Assembly: GCA_017617715.1 (NCBI GenBank)
Contig: JAFZVQ010000012.1
Location: 1 to 36,697, forward strand
Direction of reading: 5' to 3'
Source of the DNA: Bacteroidales bacterium
GTDB lineage: Bacteria; Bacteroidota; Bacteroidia; Bacteroidales; UBA932
Length of the DNA stretch: 36,697 nucleotides
Shown in pieces: positions 23,306 through 31,376 of this stretch (position 1 is the stretch's first letter; each line of letters starts with the position of its first letter). Under the pieces are notes generated by a model. The model was not told the DNA's origin and searched no databases. It saw only the letters and a list, made by a program, of their open reading frames with translations. A program made the translations under genes and the position numbers.

Positions 23306-24928
23306 CTAAGGGAATTCCACTACATAGCCATCCCTGTTGATTTCCGTATCGGCATCGGAATCGCGCCCGTTGTTGCGGACTCCGAAATGGAGGAAGCAGC
23401 GGCTGCCGTGGGCAGGCGTGCCGACGGCCCTGATGGACAGAGTGATCTTTCCGCCGTCGCGGGAAGGATTTATGGTGATGGATTCTGTGCCTCCGTAGGT
23501 GGCATCGCCGCTCTGGAGGCTCACGGCGAAATCGTCCGCATTGCCGCCAAGGCCCACAGAGAGCACGCCGTTGACCGGAGTGAATATCTTGAACGTACCG
23601 GTGGCAATGTACGAACCGGCCTGCGAGGAAGCCGTGAGCTTGATGACGGTGTGCTTGACTCCGTTAATCCACTCAGACTGGCCGCCTGTGTAGGTGTTGA
23701 GGGTGAATTTGAGCTGTGTCGCGGAGATGGCGTCTTCCTCATAGGACATGGGATACTTTTCGAACTGCCAGTCCCTGATCGTGAAGCTGAGGCTTATCTG
23801 CTTGTTGAGGAACTGCAGGCTCAGGTTGGTGATCTTGCCGGCAGTGATGAACGACTGGGTCTCCGTGCTGGTGGGGAACTTGAATTTCAGGGTTTTCCTG
23901 TTTTGCGTTCCGATTTTGCAGTCCACCGCTATGAGAGGAGCGTTGCTTGCATAGACCGGGTTGCCTTCGCCGTCGTAGGTGGTGCCCACAGGCTCGAGGA
24001 CGGACCTGAGCACAGGCCAGGCAAGGCGCGGGCTGGGATCCGAATCGGTGATGTCGGCACCGGTGATGGCGTCGTAGGTCTTATGTGCGTCGGTAGCATG
24101 GTTGCGGTTGCGCAGAATGATGCCCGCACTGGGCAGCTTGTTCGGGAAGAACACTGAGCCGGCCGAATAAGTGGGCTGGGAGTAGTTCAGGTTCATCTCG
24201 CCAGAGAGGTCGCCGTACTCGAGAGCCACAGTGTTGCGGTTGGGGAAGTTCTCGAAGCTGACCCCGTACACTGTGACATCCAGTTCGGAATTGTTGCTCA
24301 CGCTCACTCCAACCGCACCGAAGAGATGGTGCATGGGCAGGTCGACATGGTCCGGAATTCCGTCGACTACCGGCACGCTCACTATGTCGGAATACAGGAA
24401 ATCGTATTGCGGAGAATCTACGGTGAGGCTGGTCCCAAGGTTGACTGTGTGCACGCCCGTGGATTCGTTGAAATTAGTGTTGTAGGTGGAGAAGCAACCG
24501 GAGGTGTTGAGGGTGGATGCGTCATGCCCGTCGGCAAGCATCCATCCGAAGAACTTGTGCGTGCCCGTGCGGGTCCATTTGTAAGAAGTAGGAGAATTGA
24601 CGTTGCCGAAGAGCCATTTCCAGGGAGTGGCGTCCGACTTGTAGGTGAGGGTGTTGGAGAAGTACTGGAACTGCTCTCCGCCCGTGTGGCCGGAGATGGT
24701 GCCGGTGTAACCGGAGAGGTAGTCGTAGGCCTGGAATGACGAGCCGTTTACGGTCAGGTCGTTACGGCCCAGAAGACCCTTGGTGTAGCCGCCGTCTTCA
24801 GACGCACCGAGCGTTATATATTCATCGGCATAGCTGCCGGGGCTGTCCTGCTTGTCGCAGGAGGCCAGCACGACGGCAAGCGCCAGTAAGGCAAGCCGGA
24901 TGGTGTTGTGTTCACTTCTCATACACAT
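23306..24928 (-). CDS. Divergent fimbrillin-like lipoprotein
   Basis: 540 residues (538 if ATG at 24922 is used). The signal peptide ends in LASC (Cys24 in the long form). It is longer and more diverged than the six fimbrillins upstream. LPMHHLFGAVGVSV replaces their GVPT-F-H motif, and WKWLFGNVNSPTSYKWTRT stands where they have YYWPK. It ends in DGYVVEFP without the FDPA-type final strand. It probably represents an accessory subunit between the main shaft and the two large tip-like proteins that follow, by position and domain type. Confidence 0.8.
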   Translation of the reverse strand: MCMRSEHNTIRLALLALAVVLASCDKQDSPGSYADEYITLGASEDGGYTKGLLGRNDLTVNGSSFQAYDYLSGYTGTISGHTGGEQFQYFSNTLTYKSDATPWKWLFGNVNSPTSYKWTRTGTHKFFGWMLADGHDASTLNTSGCFSTYNTNFNESTGVHTVNLGTSLTVDSPQYDFLYSDIVSVPVVDGIPDHVDLPMHHLFGAVGVSVSNNSELDVTVYGVSFENFPNRNTVALEYGDLSGEMNLNYSQPTYSAGSVFFPNKLPSAGIILRNRNHATDAHKTYDAITGADITDSDPSPRLAWPVLRSVLEPVGTTYDGEGNPVYASNAPLIAVDCKIGTQNRKTLKFKFPTSTETQSFITAGKITNLSLQFLNKQISLSFTIRDWQFEKYPMSYEEDAISATQLKFTLNTYTGGQSEWINGVKHTVIKLTASSQAGSYIATGTFKIFTPVNGVLSVGLGGNADDFAVSLQSGDATYGGTESITINPSRDGGKITLSIRAVGTPAHGSRCFLHFGVRNNGRDSDADTEINRDGYVVEFP

Positions 24929-24942
24929 CGTTTGTTTTGGGA

Positions 24943-24970
24943 GCCGGGAAGGGTTTCACCCCCGCCCGGC
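24943..24970 (-). other. Intergenic hairpin 5 of the fimbrillin array
   Basis: GCCGGG (24943-24948) pairs with CCCGGC (24965-24970), with GGG and CCC inside able to extend the stem. It lies 12 bp after the stop of the fimbrillin at 24983 on the transcribed strand. No T-run follows, so it is not a classic terminator. Confidence 0.5.
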
Positions 24971-24982
24971 CAGAGAGCCAGA

Positions 24983-26080
24983 TTAGATCTGGAGCTCGAT
25001 GTTGGTAGCAACGGTCTTGTTGACCCAGTTGTCGATGGCAGGGTCGAAGGTGATCTGCTTGCCGGCAGGACCGATGGTGATGTTGTACACGATGTTGTGG
25101 TTCATCTCCCAGGCGGTGATGGCGTTGAGGTCGGTGGTGTCGATGATGAGGTCGGCGGACACGGCGACATCGTTCTGGGTGAGTGCGAGCACGAAGTCAG
25201 CTGCACCGGGGGCTTTGCGGTAGGTGGTCACGTCGAAGAGCAGGGTGATCTTTTGCTGGCCGGCGGCAAGGGTCTGAGGGAGCATGTAGGTCTCGGGGAT
25301 CACGGTCACACCCTCGTTCTTGACGAGGTTGTGCACCACGACGTCGGTGTAGAGGCTGTTGTCGACGCTGTTGGTGAGGGCGGTGTTGGCTGCCCAGACA
25401 TTGCCGGCGGGCTTTACCCAGGGCACGAGGCCGGTGCTGGGGCTGTCGGCGAGGTTGAGCTCGCAGGAACCCTGGACATAGAGGCCGGAGAGGGTGGTGC
25501 TCTTCAGGGAGACATCCCACTTGGTCACGGTGCCGTCGCCTTCGGTCTTCTCGTTCTCACCGAGGATGACGTTGATCTTCACCTTGCAGCCTGCGTGGCG
25601 GAAGATGGTGGGCACGCCCTCGTAGGCGTTCTGGCCGTCCTCAACCTGGTTGGCGTTGTCGGTGTAAGCGACAGCCTTGTCGGCATACATGATGTCGAGC
25701 TGGGTGGCGGAGAAATCCACGTTGTTGTAGGTGATCTTGGTCTTGGTCACGACAGGGATAGCGCCGGTGGCGTTGTAGGGATAGTAGCAGAAGAAGTCGA
25801 CACTCTGGTTCTTCGGCCAGTAGTAAGGAGTGGCGGTGGTCCACTTGGTGCCGTCGAAGGAGACTTCCTTGTTGTCAATGAAGTACTCGCCGGCGGTGTT
25901 GGCGGTCCATGCATAGGCACCGAAGGTCTCGGTGGTGGGGAACACGGAACCGGTCACCCTTGTGGCGATCTCGGTAGCGGGAGTGAAACCGATAACGTTC
26001 ACGGGAGTGTTGACACTGGTCTTGGTGCAAGAAGCCAATGCGACTACAGCTGCAACTGCGACAAAAATTAATTTTTTCAT
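24983..26080 (-). CDS. Fimbrillin-family lipoprotein 6 (last of the array)
   Basis: 365 residues. The signal peptide ends in LASC (lipid Cys18). Family motifs are PYYWPKNQSVDFFCYYPY, EGVPTIFRHAGCKV and the final ITFDPAIDNWVNKT. The post-signal region reads VIGFTPATEIATRVTG, so the NYxxQTKA-type motif of the other members is replaced. Type V fimbrillins are exported as lipoproteins, trimmed by a protease and polymerised by strand exchange; that mechanism is from family knowledge. Its start context differs from the four array members that share AAAGCATTATG, which suggests an older branch. Confidence 0.87.
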   Translation of the reverse strand: MKKLIFVAVAAVVALASCTKTSVNTPVNVIGFTPATEIATRVTGSVFPTTETFGAYAWTANTAGEYFIDNKEVSFDGTKWTTATPYYWPKNQSVDFFCYYPYNATGAIPVVTKTKITYNNVDFSATQLDIMYADKAVAYTDNANQVEDGQNAYEGVPTIFRHAGCKVKINVILGENEKTEGDGTVTKWDVSLKSTTLSGLYVQGSCELNLADSPSTGLVPWVKPAGNVWAANTALTNSVDNSLYTDVVVHNLVKNEGVTVIPETYMLPQTLAAGQQKITLLFDVTTYRKAPGAADFVLALTQNDVAVSADLIIDTTDLNAITAWEMNHNIVYNITIGPAGKQITFDPAIDNWVNKTVATNIELQI

Positions 26081-26121
26081 AATAAATGGATTGATATTGA
26101 GTTAATAAATTGATTTCGTTT

Positions 26122-26151
26122 GGCCCGAGGCGGCATGCGCCGCCCCAAGCC
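26122..26151 (-). other. Intergenic hairpin 4 of the fimbrillin array
   Basis: A perfect 6-bp stem GGCGGC (26129-26134) with GCCGCC (26139-26144) closes on a 4-base loop, and outer GGC/GCC bases (26122-26124, 26149-26151) can extend it. It lies about 25 bp after the stop of the fimbrillin at 26176 on the transcribed strand, before an AT-rich leader of the next gene. Confidence 0.5.
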
Positions 26152-26175
26152 GGTTTGCATTATGATGAAAGTGTT

Positions 26176-27354
26176 TTAGTTGTTTCCATTAATGACGACA
26201 TCTGTGGAATACACATCGGTCCAAGGCACGATGGCCGGATCGAAGGTGACGGCCCTGGTGTCGTAGGGATTGATGGAGATGCGATAGGTGATGTTCTGGT
26301 TGTCGCGCCATGCGGCGATGCCGCCGTTGTTGAGGCGGACGCTGGTGGCGATATTCTCCTCGAGGGCCCAGTAGGCGGGATCGCTCTCGTCGGCAGGGGC
26401 GCTGGTGTAGTGGATCTTCACGGTGTAGACCACGGTGAGGAGCTGGTCGGTGGTGGTGGCGATTGCATCCGCGCTGTTCAGGAGTTCCTGGGGCATGAGA
26501 ATCCTGCTGACGCCAAGGTCGGTGTAGTTGTCGGTGGCGGCGACGACTGCGGGATCCGTGCCGTCAAGCAGGTTGAGCGTAAGCGCGCTTGCGGGTGCGA
26601 AATCGTAGTCAGTGGTGTTGGCGGCGTGGTTGGTGGCCCACCTGACCGTGTTGTTCTGGGTGAATGTACCCTTGTTGTCGATGCTCTTGATGTCCACGTC
26701 GGAAAGCTCTATGACTATCCTGTCCACGTTGGGGTTCTTCTTGCCGATGGCGCGGAAGGCGAAGTTGAGCTGGCAGAGGGCGTGGTTGAAGATGGTGGGC
26801 ACTCCGGAGAAGCCGGAATCGCCGGCATCAAGCACCTGGCTGCCGTCGATGTTGGTCTGCTGGGTGCAGTTGGCGGCAAGGTCGGCGTACATGAGGTCGA
26901 CGTTGGTGTCGGCCACGATGGAGTAGTTGTTGAACACAAAACCCTTGGTCACGTCGTACGCAGGAATCTCGGAATAACCGTTGTCGGCTCCGGCAGCGGT
27001 GTAGGGGGAGTAGGATGCGAAGGTGATGTAGCCGGACTTGGTCCAGTAGTAGGCGCTTGCGGGAGCCCAGACACCGGCGGCGTAGGCTACCTGCTCGTTG
27101 TTCATGAACACATAGCTCTGGTCGGCAGCGGCGCCGGTCCAGGTGTTCTGTGTCCACCATGCGAAGGTTCCGAAGGGAACGCTTGTGGGGTAGGTCATGC
27201 CCGTGTAAGGCAGGGTCTGCGCTTTGGTCTGCTGCAGGTGGTTGATCACCGAGAAGCGGATTGCAGACTCAGGGGTCTCGTCTTTGACATTGACGCTGGT
27301 GCAAGCGGCCATGGCTGCCATGGCGGCTAATGCAAGGATGAAATACTTTTTCAT
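26176..27354 (-). CDS. Fimbrillin-family lipoprotein 5
   Basis: 392 residues from the ATG at 27354, which begins the signal MKKYFILALAAMAAMAAC (lipid Cys18); in-frame codons further upstream are in the AT-rich leader. Family motifs are ASAYYWTKSGYITFASYSPY, SGVPTIFNHALCQLNF and the C-terminal TFDPAIVPWTDVY. The post-signal motif is INHLQQTKAQTLP, with K-A as a possible protease trimming site. The gene start is identical over 29 bp to that of the next fimbrillin upstream (28711), a sign of recent duplication or recombination of the leader. Confidence 0.88.
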   Translation of the reverse strand: MKKYFILALAAMAAMAACTSVNVKDETPESAIRFSVINHLQQTKAQTLPYTGMTYPTSVPFGTFAWWTQNTWTGAAADQSYVFMNNEQVAYAAGVWAPASAYYWTKSGYITFASYSPYTAAGADNGYSEIPAYDVTKGFVFNNYSIVADTNVDLMYADLAANCTQQTNIDGSQVLDAGDSGFSGVPTIFNHALCQLNFAFRAIGKKNPNVDRIVIELSDVDIKSIDNKGTFTQNNTVRWATNHAANTTDYDFAPASALTLNLLDGTDPAVVAATDNYTDLGVSRILMPQELLNSADAIATTTDQLLTVVYTVKIHYTSAPADESDPAYWALEENIATSVRLNNGGIAAWRDNQNITYRISINPYDTRAVTFDPAIVPWTDVYSTDVVINGNN

Positions 27355-27392
27355 AATGCTTTGTGTTTTATTTTGTTTCTTGTTTCTTGGCA

Positions 27393-27420
27393 CCTTCCGG
27401 CACGGTCAGGCGCCGGAAGG
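27393..27420 (-). other. Intergenic hairpin 3 of the fimbrillin array
   Basis: A perfect 9-bp stem, CCTTCCGGC (27393-27401) and GCCGGAAGG (27412-27420), with a 10-base loop ACGGTCAGGC. It lies 16 bp past the stop of the fimbrillin at 27437 on the transcribed strand. The loop length and its GGTC core are like hairpins 1 and 2. Confidence 0.6.
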
Positions 27421-27436
27421 CAAAAATGCTATGTAA

Positions 27437-28711
27437 TTAAGGGGTAACGATACCGCCCTGGTTGATGTTGATCACGTCGTCAGCATTGGCCTCCACCGGG
27501 TCGTAGTTCTCGACTGCAGGGTCGAAGGTAACCTTCTCGGACACGGGGTCGATGATGATGTGGTAGGTGATCTTCTTGTTGGACTCCCAGCTGGCGATGC
27601 TGCCGGTGAGGTCGTGGATGTCGGCTGCTGCGTCGATGCCCACGGTGCGGATTTCCTCCATGAACACGGTGCTGTCGTGGAGAGCCTGCACCTTGTAGAT
27701 GAGCTTGAAGGCCACGTTGTCGGTGAGCTGGGGCATGACGACACGCCATGCGAGGAGCTGCTCGGTGGCGGTGCTTTCGGTGGCGTTCACAGGCAGGGTG
27801 AGGACGGTGCCCTGGTGGAGCTGGATGAGCTCGGTGGTGTCGCCGGGCTTCCAACCGCTCACGACGTCAGCGTCGGGAGTGCCGGAGGTGGTGTAGTCGG
27901 CCTTGCGGGTCCACTGCTGGGTGGTGGTGTTGAGAGCGGCGTCAGCTGCGAGGGCGTCGGCGTTGGTGAGGGTGAGGGAGCCCTTGTTCACAGGGATGAT
28001 GAGGGACTTCTCGGTGTCGGCGATGGAGGCATCTCCGTCGATGTCGTAGCTGTCAAGTACCTCGACTTTCCAGATGGTGTTGGCGGACTTCTTCTCGGCG
28101 GGAATCTGGATCTTCACATCAATGTAGAGCTTGGAGAGCATGTGGCGGAAGAGGGTGGGAACACCGGTGGTCACATGGCCTGAAGTCTCGGTGCCGTCGA
28201 CAGCATAGGTGCTCTGGTTGGCGTTGAAGCGGAGAGCGGCGTCGGCGACCATGATGTTGGAATCGCTGAGGATGGTCTTGTCGGTGTAGGTGAGGGTAAC
28301 GGTCTTCTTGTCTGCGCTGACGGACTCGACAGGGGCGATGCTGCCGGCGTAGGAGTAGAAGTTGATCCAGCCGGTCTTGGGCCAGAAGTAGTCGTTCTCA
28401 GGAGCCCAGGAGTAGATACCGGTGCCGCTGGTGACCTTTGCAGGCGTGGAAGCGTTGTCCCATGCGAAGATGTCGGTGTTCATGAATTCCACTGCGTCAC
28501 CGAGTTTAGGGAACTGGTAGGCGTAGGTGTGGAACTGGTAGAGGCCGTCCTCATCGTTGGTGAGGGCGACGTTGGCCTTGGTCTGGGCGGCGTAGTTGGC
28601 CACTTCGAAACCAATCTTGGTGTCAGGAGCGACGTTGATGTCGAGTTCGCTCTTGGTGCAGGCGGCCATGGCTGCCACGGCGGCTGCTGCGAGAATGAAA
28701 TACTTTTTCAT
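27437..28711 (-). CDS. Fimbrillin-family lipoprotein 4
   Basis: 424 residues, the longest of the six fimbrillins. The signal peptide MKKYFILAAAAVAAMAAC gives lipid Cys18. Motifs: EVANYAAQTKANV after the signal (candidate K-A trimming site), APENDYFWPKTGWINFYSY, GVPTLFRHMLSKLYIDV and final VTFDPAVENYDPVEAN. An extra acidic stretch near the C-terminus (DPVEANADDVININQ) extends past the final strand. The role is inferred as a shaft or interchangeable major subunit. Confidence 0.88.
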   Translation of the reverse strand: MKKYFILAAAAVAAMAACTKSELDINVAPDTKIGFEVANYAAQTKANVALTNDEDGLYQFHTYAYQFPKLGDAVEFMNTDIFAWDNASTPAKVTSGTGIYSWAPENDYFWPKTGWINFYSYAGSIAPVESVSADKKTVTLTYTDKTILSDSNIMVADAALRFNANQSTYAVDGTETSGHVTTGVPTLFRHMLSKLYIDVKIQIPAEKKSANTIWKVEVLDSYDIDGDASIADTEKSLIIPVNKGSLTLTNADALAADAALNTTTQQWTRKADYTTSGTPDADVVSGWKPGDTTELIQLHQGTVLTLPVNATESTATEQLLAWRVVMPQLTDNVAFKLIYKVQALHDSTVFMEEIRTVGIDAAADIHDLTGSIASWESNKKITYHIIIDPVSEKVTFDPAVENYDPVEANADDVININQGGIVTP

Positions 28712-28758
28712 AATGCTTTGTGTATTAATTTGTTAATTGTTTGTTCATTCATGGGACC

Positions 28759-28782
28759 CTGGGGCAGGGTCAGCCGCCCCGG
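28759..28782 (-). other. Intergenic hairpin 2 of the fimbrillin array
   Basis: CTGGGGC (28759-28765) pairs with GCCCCGG (28776-28782) around the 10-base loop AGGGTCAGCC, with one T-G wobble. The 20-base core at 28761-28780 differs from hairpin 1 by a single loop base. It lies 11 bp after the stop of the fimbrillin at 28794 on the transcribed strand. Confidence 0.6.
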
Positions 28783-28793
28783 GGCAAAAAGTA

Positions 28794-30026
28794 TTAGTCT
28801 GCGTGATAGATTTCGGTGTCTTCGGTTTCAACCGTGTTCCACTCTGCCACTGCAGGGTCGAAGGTGACTTTACGTCCGACGGGATCGATGGTCACGTTGT
28901 AGGTGTACTTGGTGTTCATCTTCCAGTTGTCGATGGAAGACACGAGGGAGAAGAGGTTGGTGGTGTCCTCGATGGTGATGAGCTCTTCACTGAAAGCCGC
29001 GCCGTCCTTGGTGCCGTCACTGTTGGCATCGTGATAGATCTTGATGGTGAAGGTGAGGCCGAAGGTGACCACGCCGCCGTCGATGATCTGAGGCATCACG
29101 GTACGCTCGGCAAGGAGAACCTGCTGGGCAGTCTGGTAAGGAGTGCCGGAGGCTGCGGTGGTGGGCTGGAAGTTCAGGAACTGAAGCTTTGCAAACTCCT
29201 TGGTCACGCTGCTGGCGGTAGAGGTGGTCTCCACGATGGTCTCCAGGGTAGGAGATGTGGGACGGGCCCAACCGATGTTTGCGGAAGTGGCTGCAACACC
29301 GGTGGAATAGGTCGTGCCTACTTTCCAGGCCTTGGTGCCGGTAGTGGTGTTGTCTTCGTTCACAAGTGCGAGATAGCCGTTGTTGCCGACCTTGAGGGTA
29401 GCGGTCTGGACCTCAACGTCCCAGATGGACTTGGTGCTTGCGGTCTCGGTGCTCAGGCGAAGGTTGAACTTAACCTTTGCGAGTGCGTGGTGGAAGAGGG
29501 TGGGAACGCCCTTGGTGACACCGTCGTACAGGTAGGTCTCGGCGTTGTCGGTGTAGCGCCAGGCCTCGTCGGCGAAGAGGAAGTTGTCGTCGGTGGCGAT
29601 GGTCATAGGTGCAGCGGCGGTACCCCATTCCATCACGGTCTCGGAGACGGTGGAAGGAGCTTTGCTGTTGGTTGCGAACCAGGACACGAAGTTGATGTAG
29701 CTGCCGGCTCCCTTGGGCCAGAAGTACTCAAGCTCGGGATCCCATGCATTGGAACCGTTGTAGGTGACAGTCTCAATGTAGGAGTTGTCTGCGGTGCCGA
29801 AGAAATCGGTGCCGGAAGCGGCGGCGTTGGCGTGGAGCCAGGCCTTGGATTTGAAGTTGTCGGTCTCGGCAAGCACCGAACCCGGGTCTTCTGCTGCCTT
29901 GGTCTGGGCGGCGTAGTTGGCGACCTCGAAGGAGATCTTCCTGCTCGTGCTGTTGTCGAGCTCAGTCTTGGTGCAGGCGGCGCTGGCTACCAGAGCTGCA
30001 ACTGCGATGATAAAAAACTTTTTCAT
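28794..30026 (-). CDS. Fimbrillin-family lipoprotein 3
   Basis: 410 residues. The signal peptide MKKFFIIAVAALVASAAC gives lipid Cys18. Motifs: EVANYAAQTKAAED (candidate trimming site), PELEYFWPKGAGSYINFVSW, GVPTLFHHALAKVKFNL and final KVTFDPAVAEWNTVE. It is more like the two fimbrillins upstream (SYINFV-W) than the three downstream. The start region shares AAAGCATTATGAAAAA with three other array members. It is followed by a GC-rich hairpin and an AT-rich gap before the next gene. Confidence 0.88.
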   Translation of the reverse strand: MKKFFIIAVAALVASAACTKTELDNSTSRKISFEVANYAAQTKAAEDPGSVLAETDNFKSKAWLHANAAASGTDFFGTADNSYIETVTYNGSNAWDPELEYFWPKGAGSYINFVSWFATNSKAPSTVSETVMEWGTAAAPMTIATDDNFLFADEAWRYTDNAETYLYDGVTKGVPTLFHHALAKVKFNLRLSTETASTKSIWDVEVQTATLKVGNNGYLALVNEDNTTTGTKAWKVGTTYSTGVAATSANIGWARPTSPTLETIVETTSTASSVTKEFAKLQFLNFQPTTAASGTPYQTAQQVLLAERTVMPQIIDGGVVTFGLTFTIKIYHDANSDGTKDGAAFSEELITIEDTTNLFSLVSSIDNWKMNTKYTYNVTIDPVGRKVTFDPAVAEWNTVETEDTEIYHAD

Positions 30027-30081
30027 AATGCTTTGAATTATTTTTTGTTGTTAATTAATTGTGTCATTGTTGTTTGCGACC

Positions 30082-30103
30082 CGGGGCAGGGTCGGCCGCC
30101 CCG
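30082..30103 (-). other. Intergenic hairpin 1 of the fimbrillin array
   Basis: CGGGGC (30082-30087) pairs with GCCCCG (30098-30103) around a 10-base loop AGGGTCGGCC. It lies 11 bp after the stop of the fimbrillin at 30115 on the transcribed strand. No T-run follows, so transcription is probably not stopped efficiently here. Confidence 0.6.
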
Positions 30104-30114
30104 AGCCAGTAGGA

Positions 30115-31332
30115 TTAGTCGTTGTCGGGGATGACCTGCTCGGTGGTGGTGCCGTCCTGGTAGTCGGACTCGATGGCAGGATCGAAGTAGATCTTCTTCT
30201 GGGCAGGGTTGATCTTCAGATAGTAGGTGTACTTGTAGTTCTGCTCCCATGTGGCGGTGCCGAGGTCGGTGCCGAGGAGAAGGTCGAAGGGGATAAGCTC
30301 AGAGTTGGTGGCATTGGTATAAGTGGTCACAATCCTGACTTTTCCGGTGAGATGGCTCACGCTGCCGCTCTTGGCAAGGTCCTGGGGAAGGACGCAGGTC
30401 TCGGCGATAAGATCGACCGCAGTGCCCTGGGTCACCTTGTCGACGGTGCAGGTGGAAGGGGTGAGGGCGCTGAGGGAGCCTGTGCCGGTCCAGCCGGTGC
30501 CGGTCTTGGTCCAGGCCTGAGGAGTGCTGGCGGTGGCGGGATCGGTGTTGGTCATCTCAAGTGTACCGGCAGTGTAGACATTGGTGAGCTGCACATCCTC
30601 GAGGGTGATGGTCCAGGTGGCGAGGCCGTCAGAAACGGTGCCGGAACCGGCGCTGATGGCAGGATTTGCAGGGGTAGCGGATTCCTCGACAGCATAAGCC
30701 TTGATGTTGATCTTGGCGAGAGCGTGGTGGAAGAGCATGGGGACGCCCTTGTCGACACGGCTGACACTGGTGTAGGTGGCAGGATCGACATTTTCATTGA
30801 AGCGCCATGCCATGTCGGCATAGAGATAGTCGGAAGCGACATTGCCAAGTGCGCCCTGGGTGAATGCCCAGCTCAGGGTAGCTTTGTACTTGCTGGCGGT
30901 GGAGTCCCATGCATAGGTGACGGTGGGGTTTGACGCAGCACCGGCAGAGTCCTTGCCATACCAGCCCACGAAGTTGATGTAGCTGTGGGTGGACTTGGGC
31001 CAGTAGTAATCATGGCTGGGTGTCCAGGTCACGGGCGTACCGGCATGGTAGGTGATGGTCTCGGTGTAGCCGCTGGCTTCGTTTCCGAAGAAATTCTGGA
31101 ATCCGAGAGCCTGGGTGGGCTGATAGGAATCGTTGAGGTTGATGCCCTCAGCGTGCATGTACGCTTTGCAGGGGAAAGCGGTGAAGGTGGGGTCTGCCGC
31201 GATGGCCTTGGTCTGCGGCACGTAGTTGGCGGCCTGGAACTGGATCAGGCTGCCGGGGGTCTCGACGTTGACCTGGGTGCAGGCGGCGCTGGCTGCCAGG
31301 GCCGCAACTGCGATGAACAGATACTTTTTCAT
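30115..31332 (-). CDS. Fimbrillin-family lipoprotein 2
   Basis: 405 residues from the ATG at 31332, which begins the signal MKKYLFIAVAALAASAAC (lipid Cys18). A start at 31398 would overlap the preceding gene and put 22 extra residues before the signal. Motifs: QAANYVPQTKAIAAD after the signal (candidate trimming site), PSHDYYWPKSTHSYINFVGW, GVPMLFHHALAKINI and final KIYFDPAIESDYQ. Close to fimbrillins 1 and 3. It is separated from fimbrillin 1 by 44 bp without a hairpin. Confidence 0.88.
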   Translation of the reverse strand: MKKYLFIAVAALAASAACTQVNVETPGSLIQFQAANYVPQTKAIAADPTFTAFPCKAYMHAEGINLNDSYQPTQALGFQNFFGNEASGYTETITYHAGTPVTWTPSHDYYWPKSTHSYINFVGWYGKDSAGAASNPTVTYAWDSTASKYKATLSWAFTQGALGNVASDYLYADMAWRFNENVDPATYTSVSRVDKGVPMLFHHALAKINIKAYAVEESATPANPAISAGSGTVSDGLATWTITLEDVQLTNVYTAGTLEMTNTDPATASTPQAWTKTGTGWTGTGSLSALTPSTCTVDKVTQGTAVDLIAETCVLPQDLAKSGSVSHLTGKVRIVTTYTNATNSELIPFDLLLGTDLGTATWEQNYKYTYYLKINPAQKKIYFDPAIESDYQDGTTTEQVIPDND

Positions 31333-31376
31333 AATGCTTTGATTTGTTGTTTGTTGTTTCATATTTCTTGTTTCAA

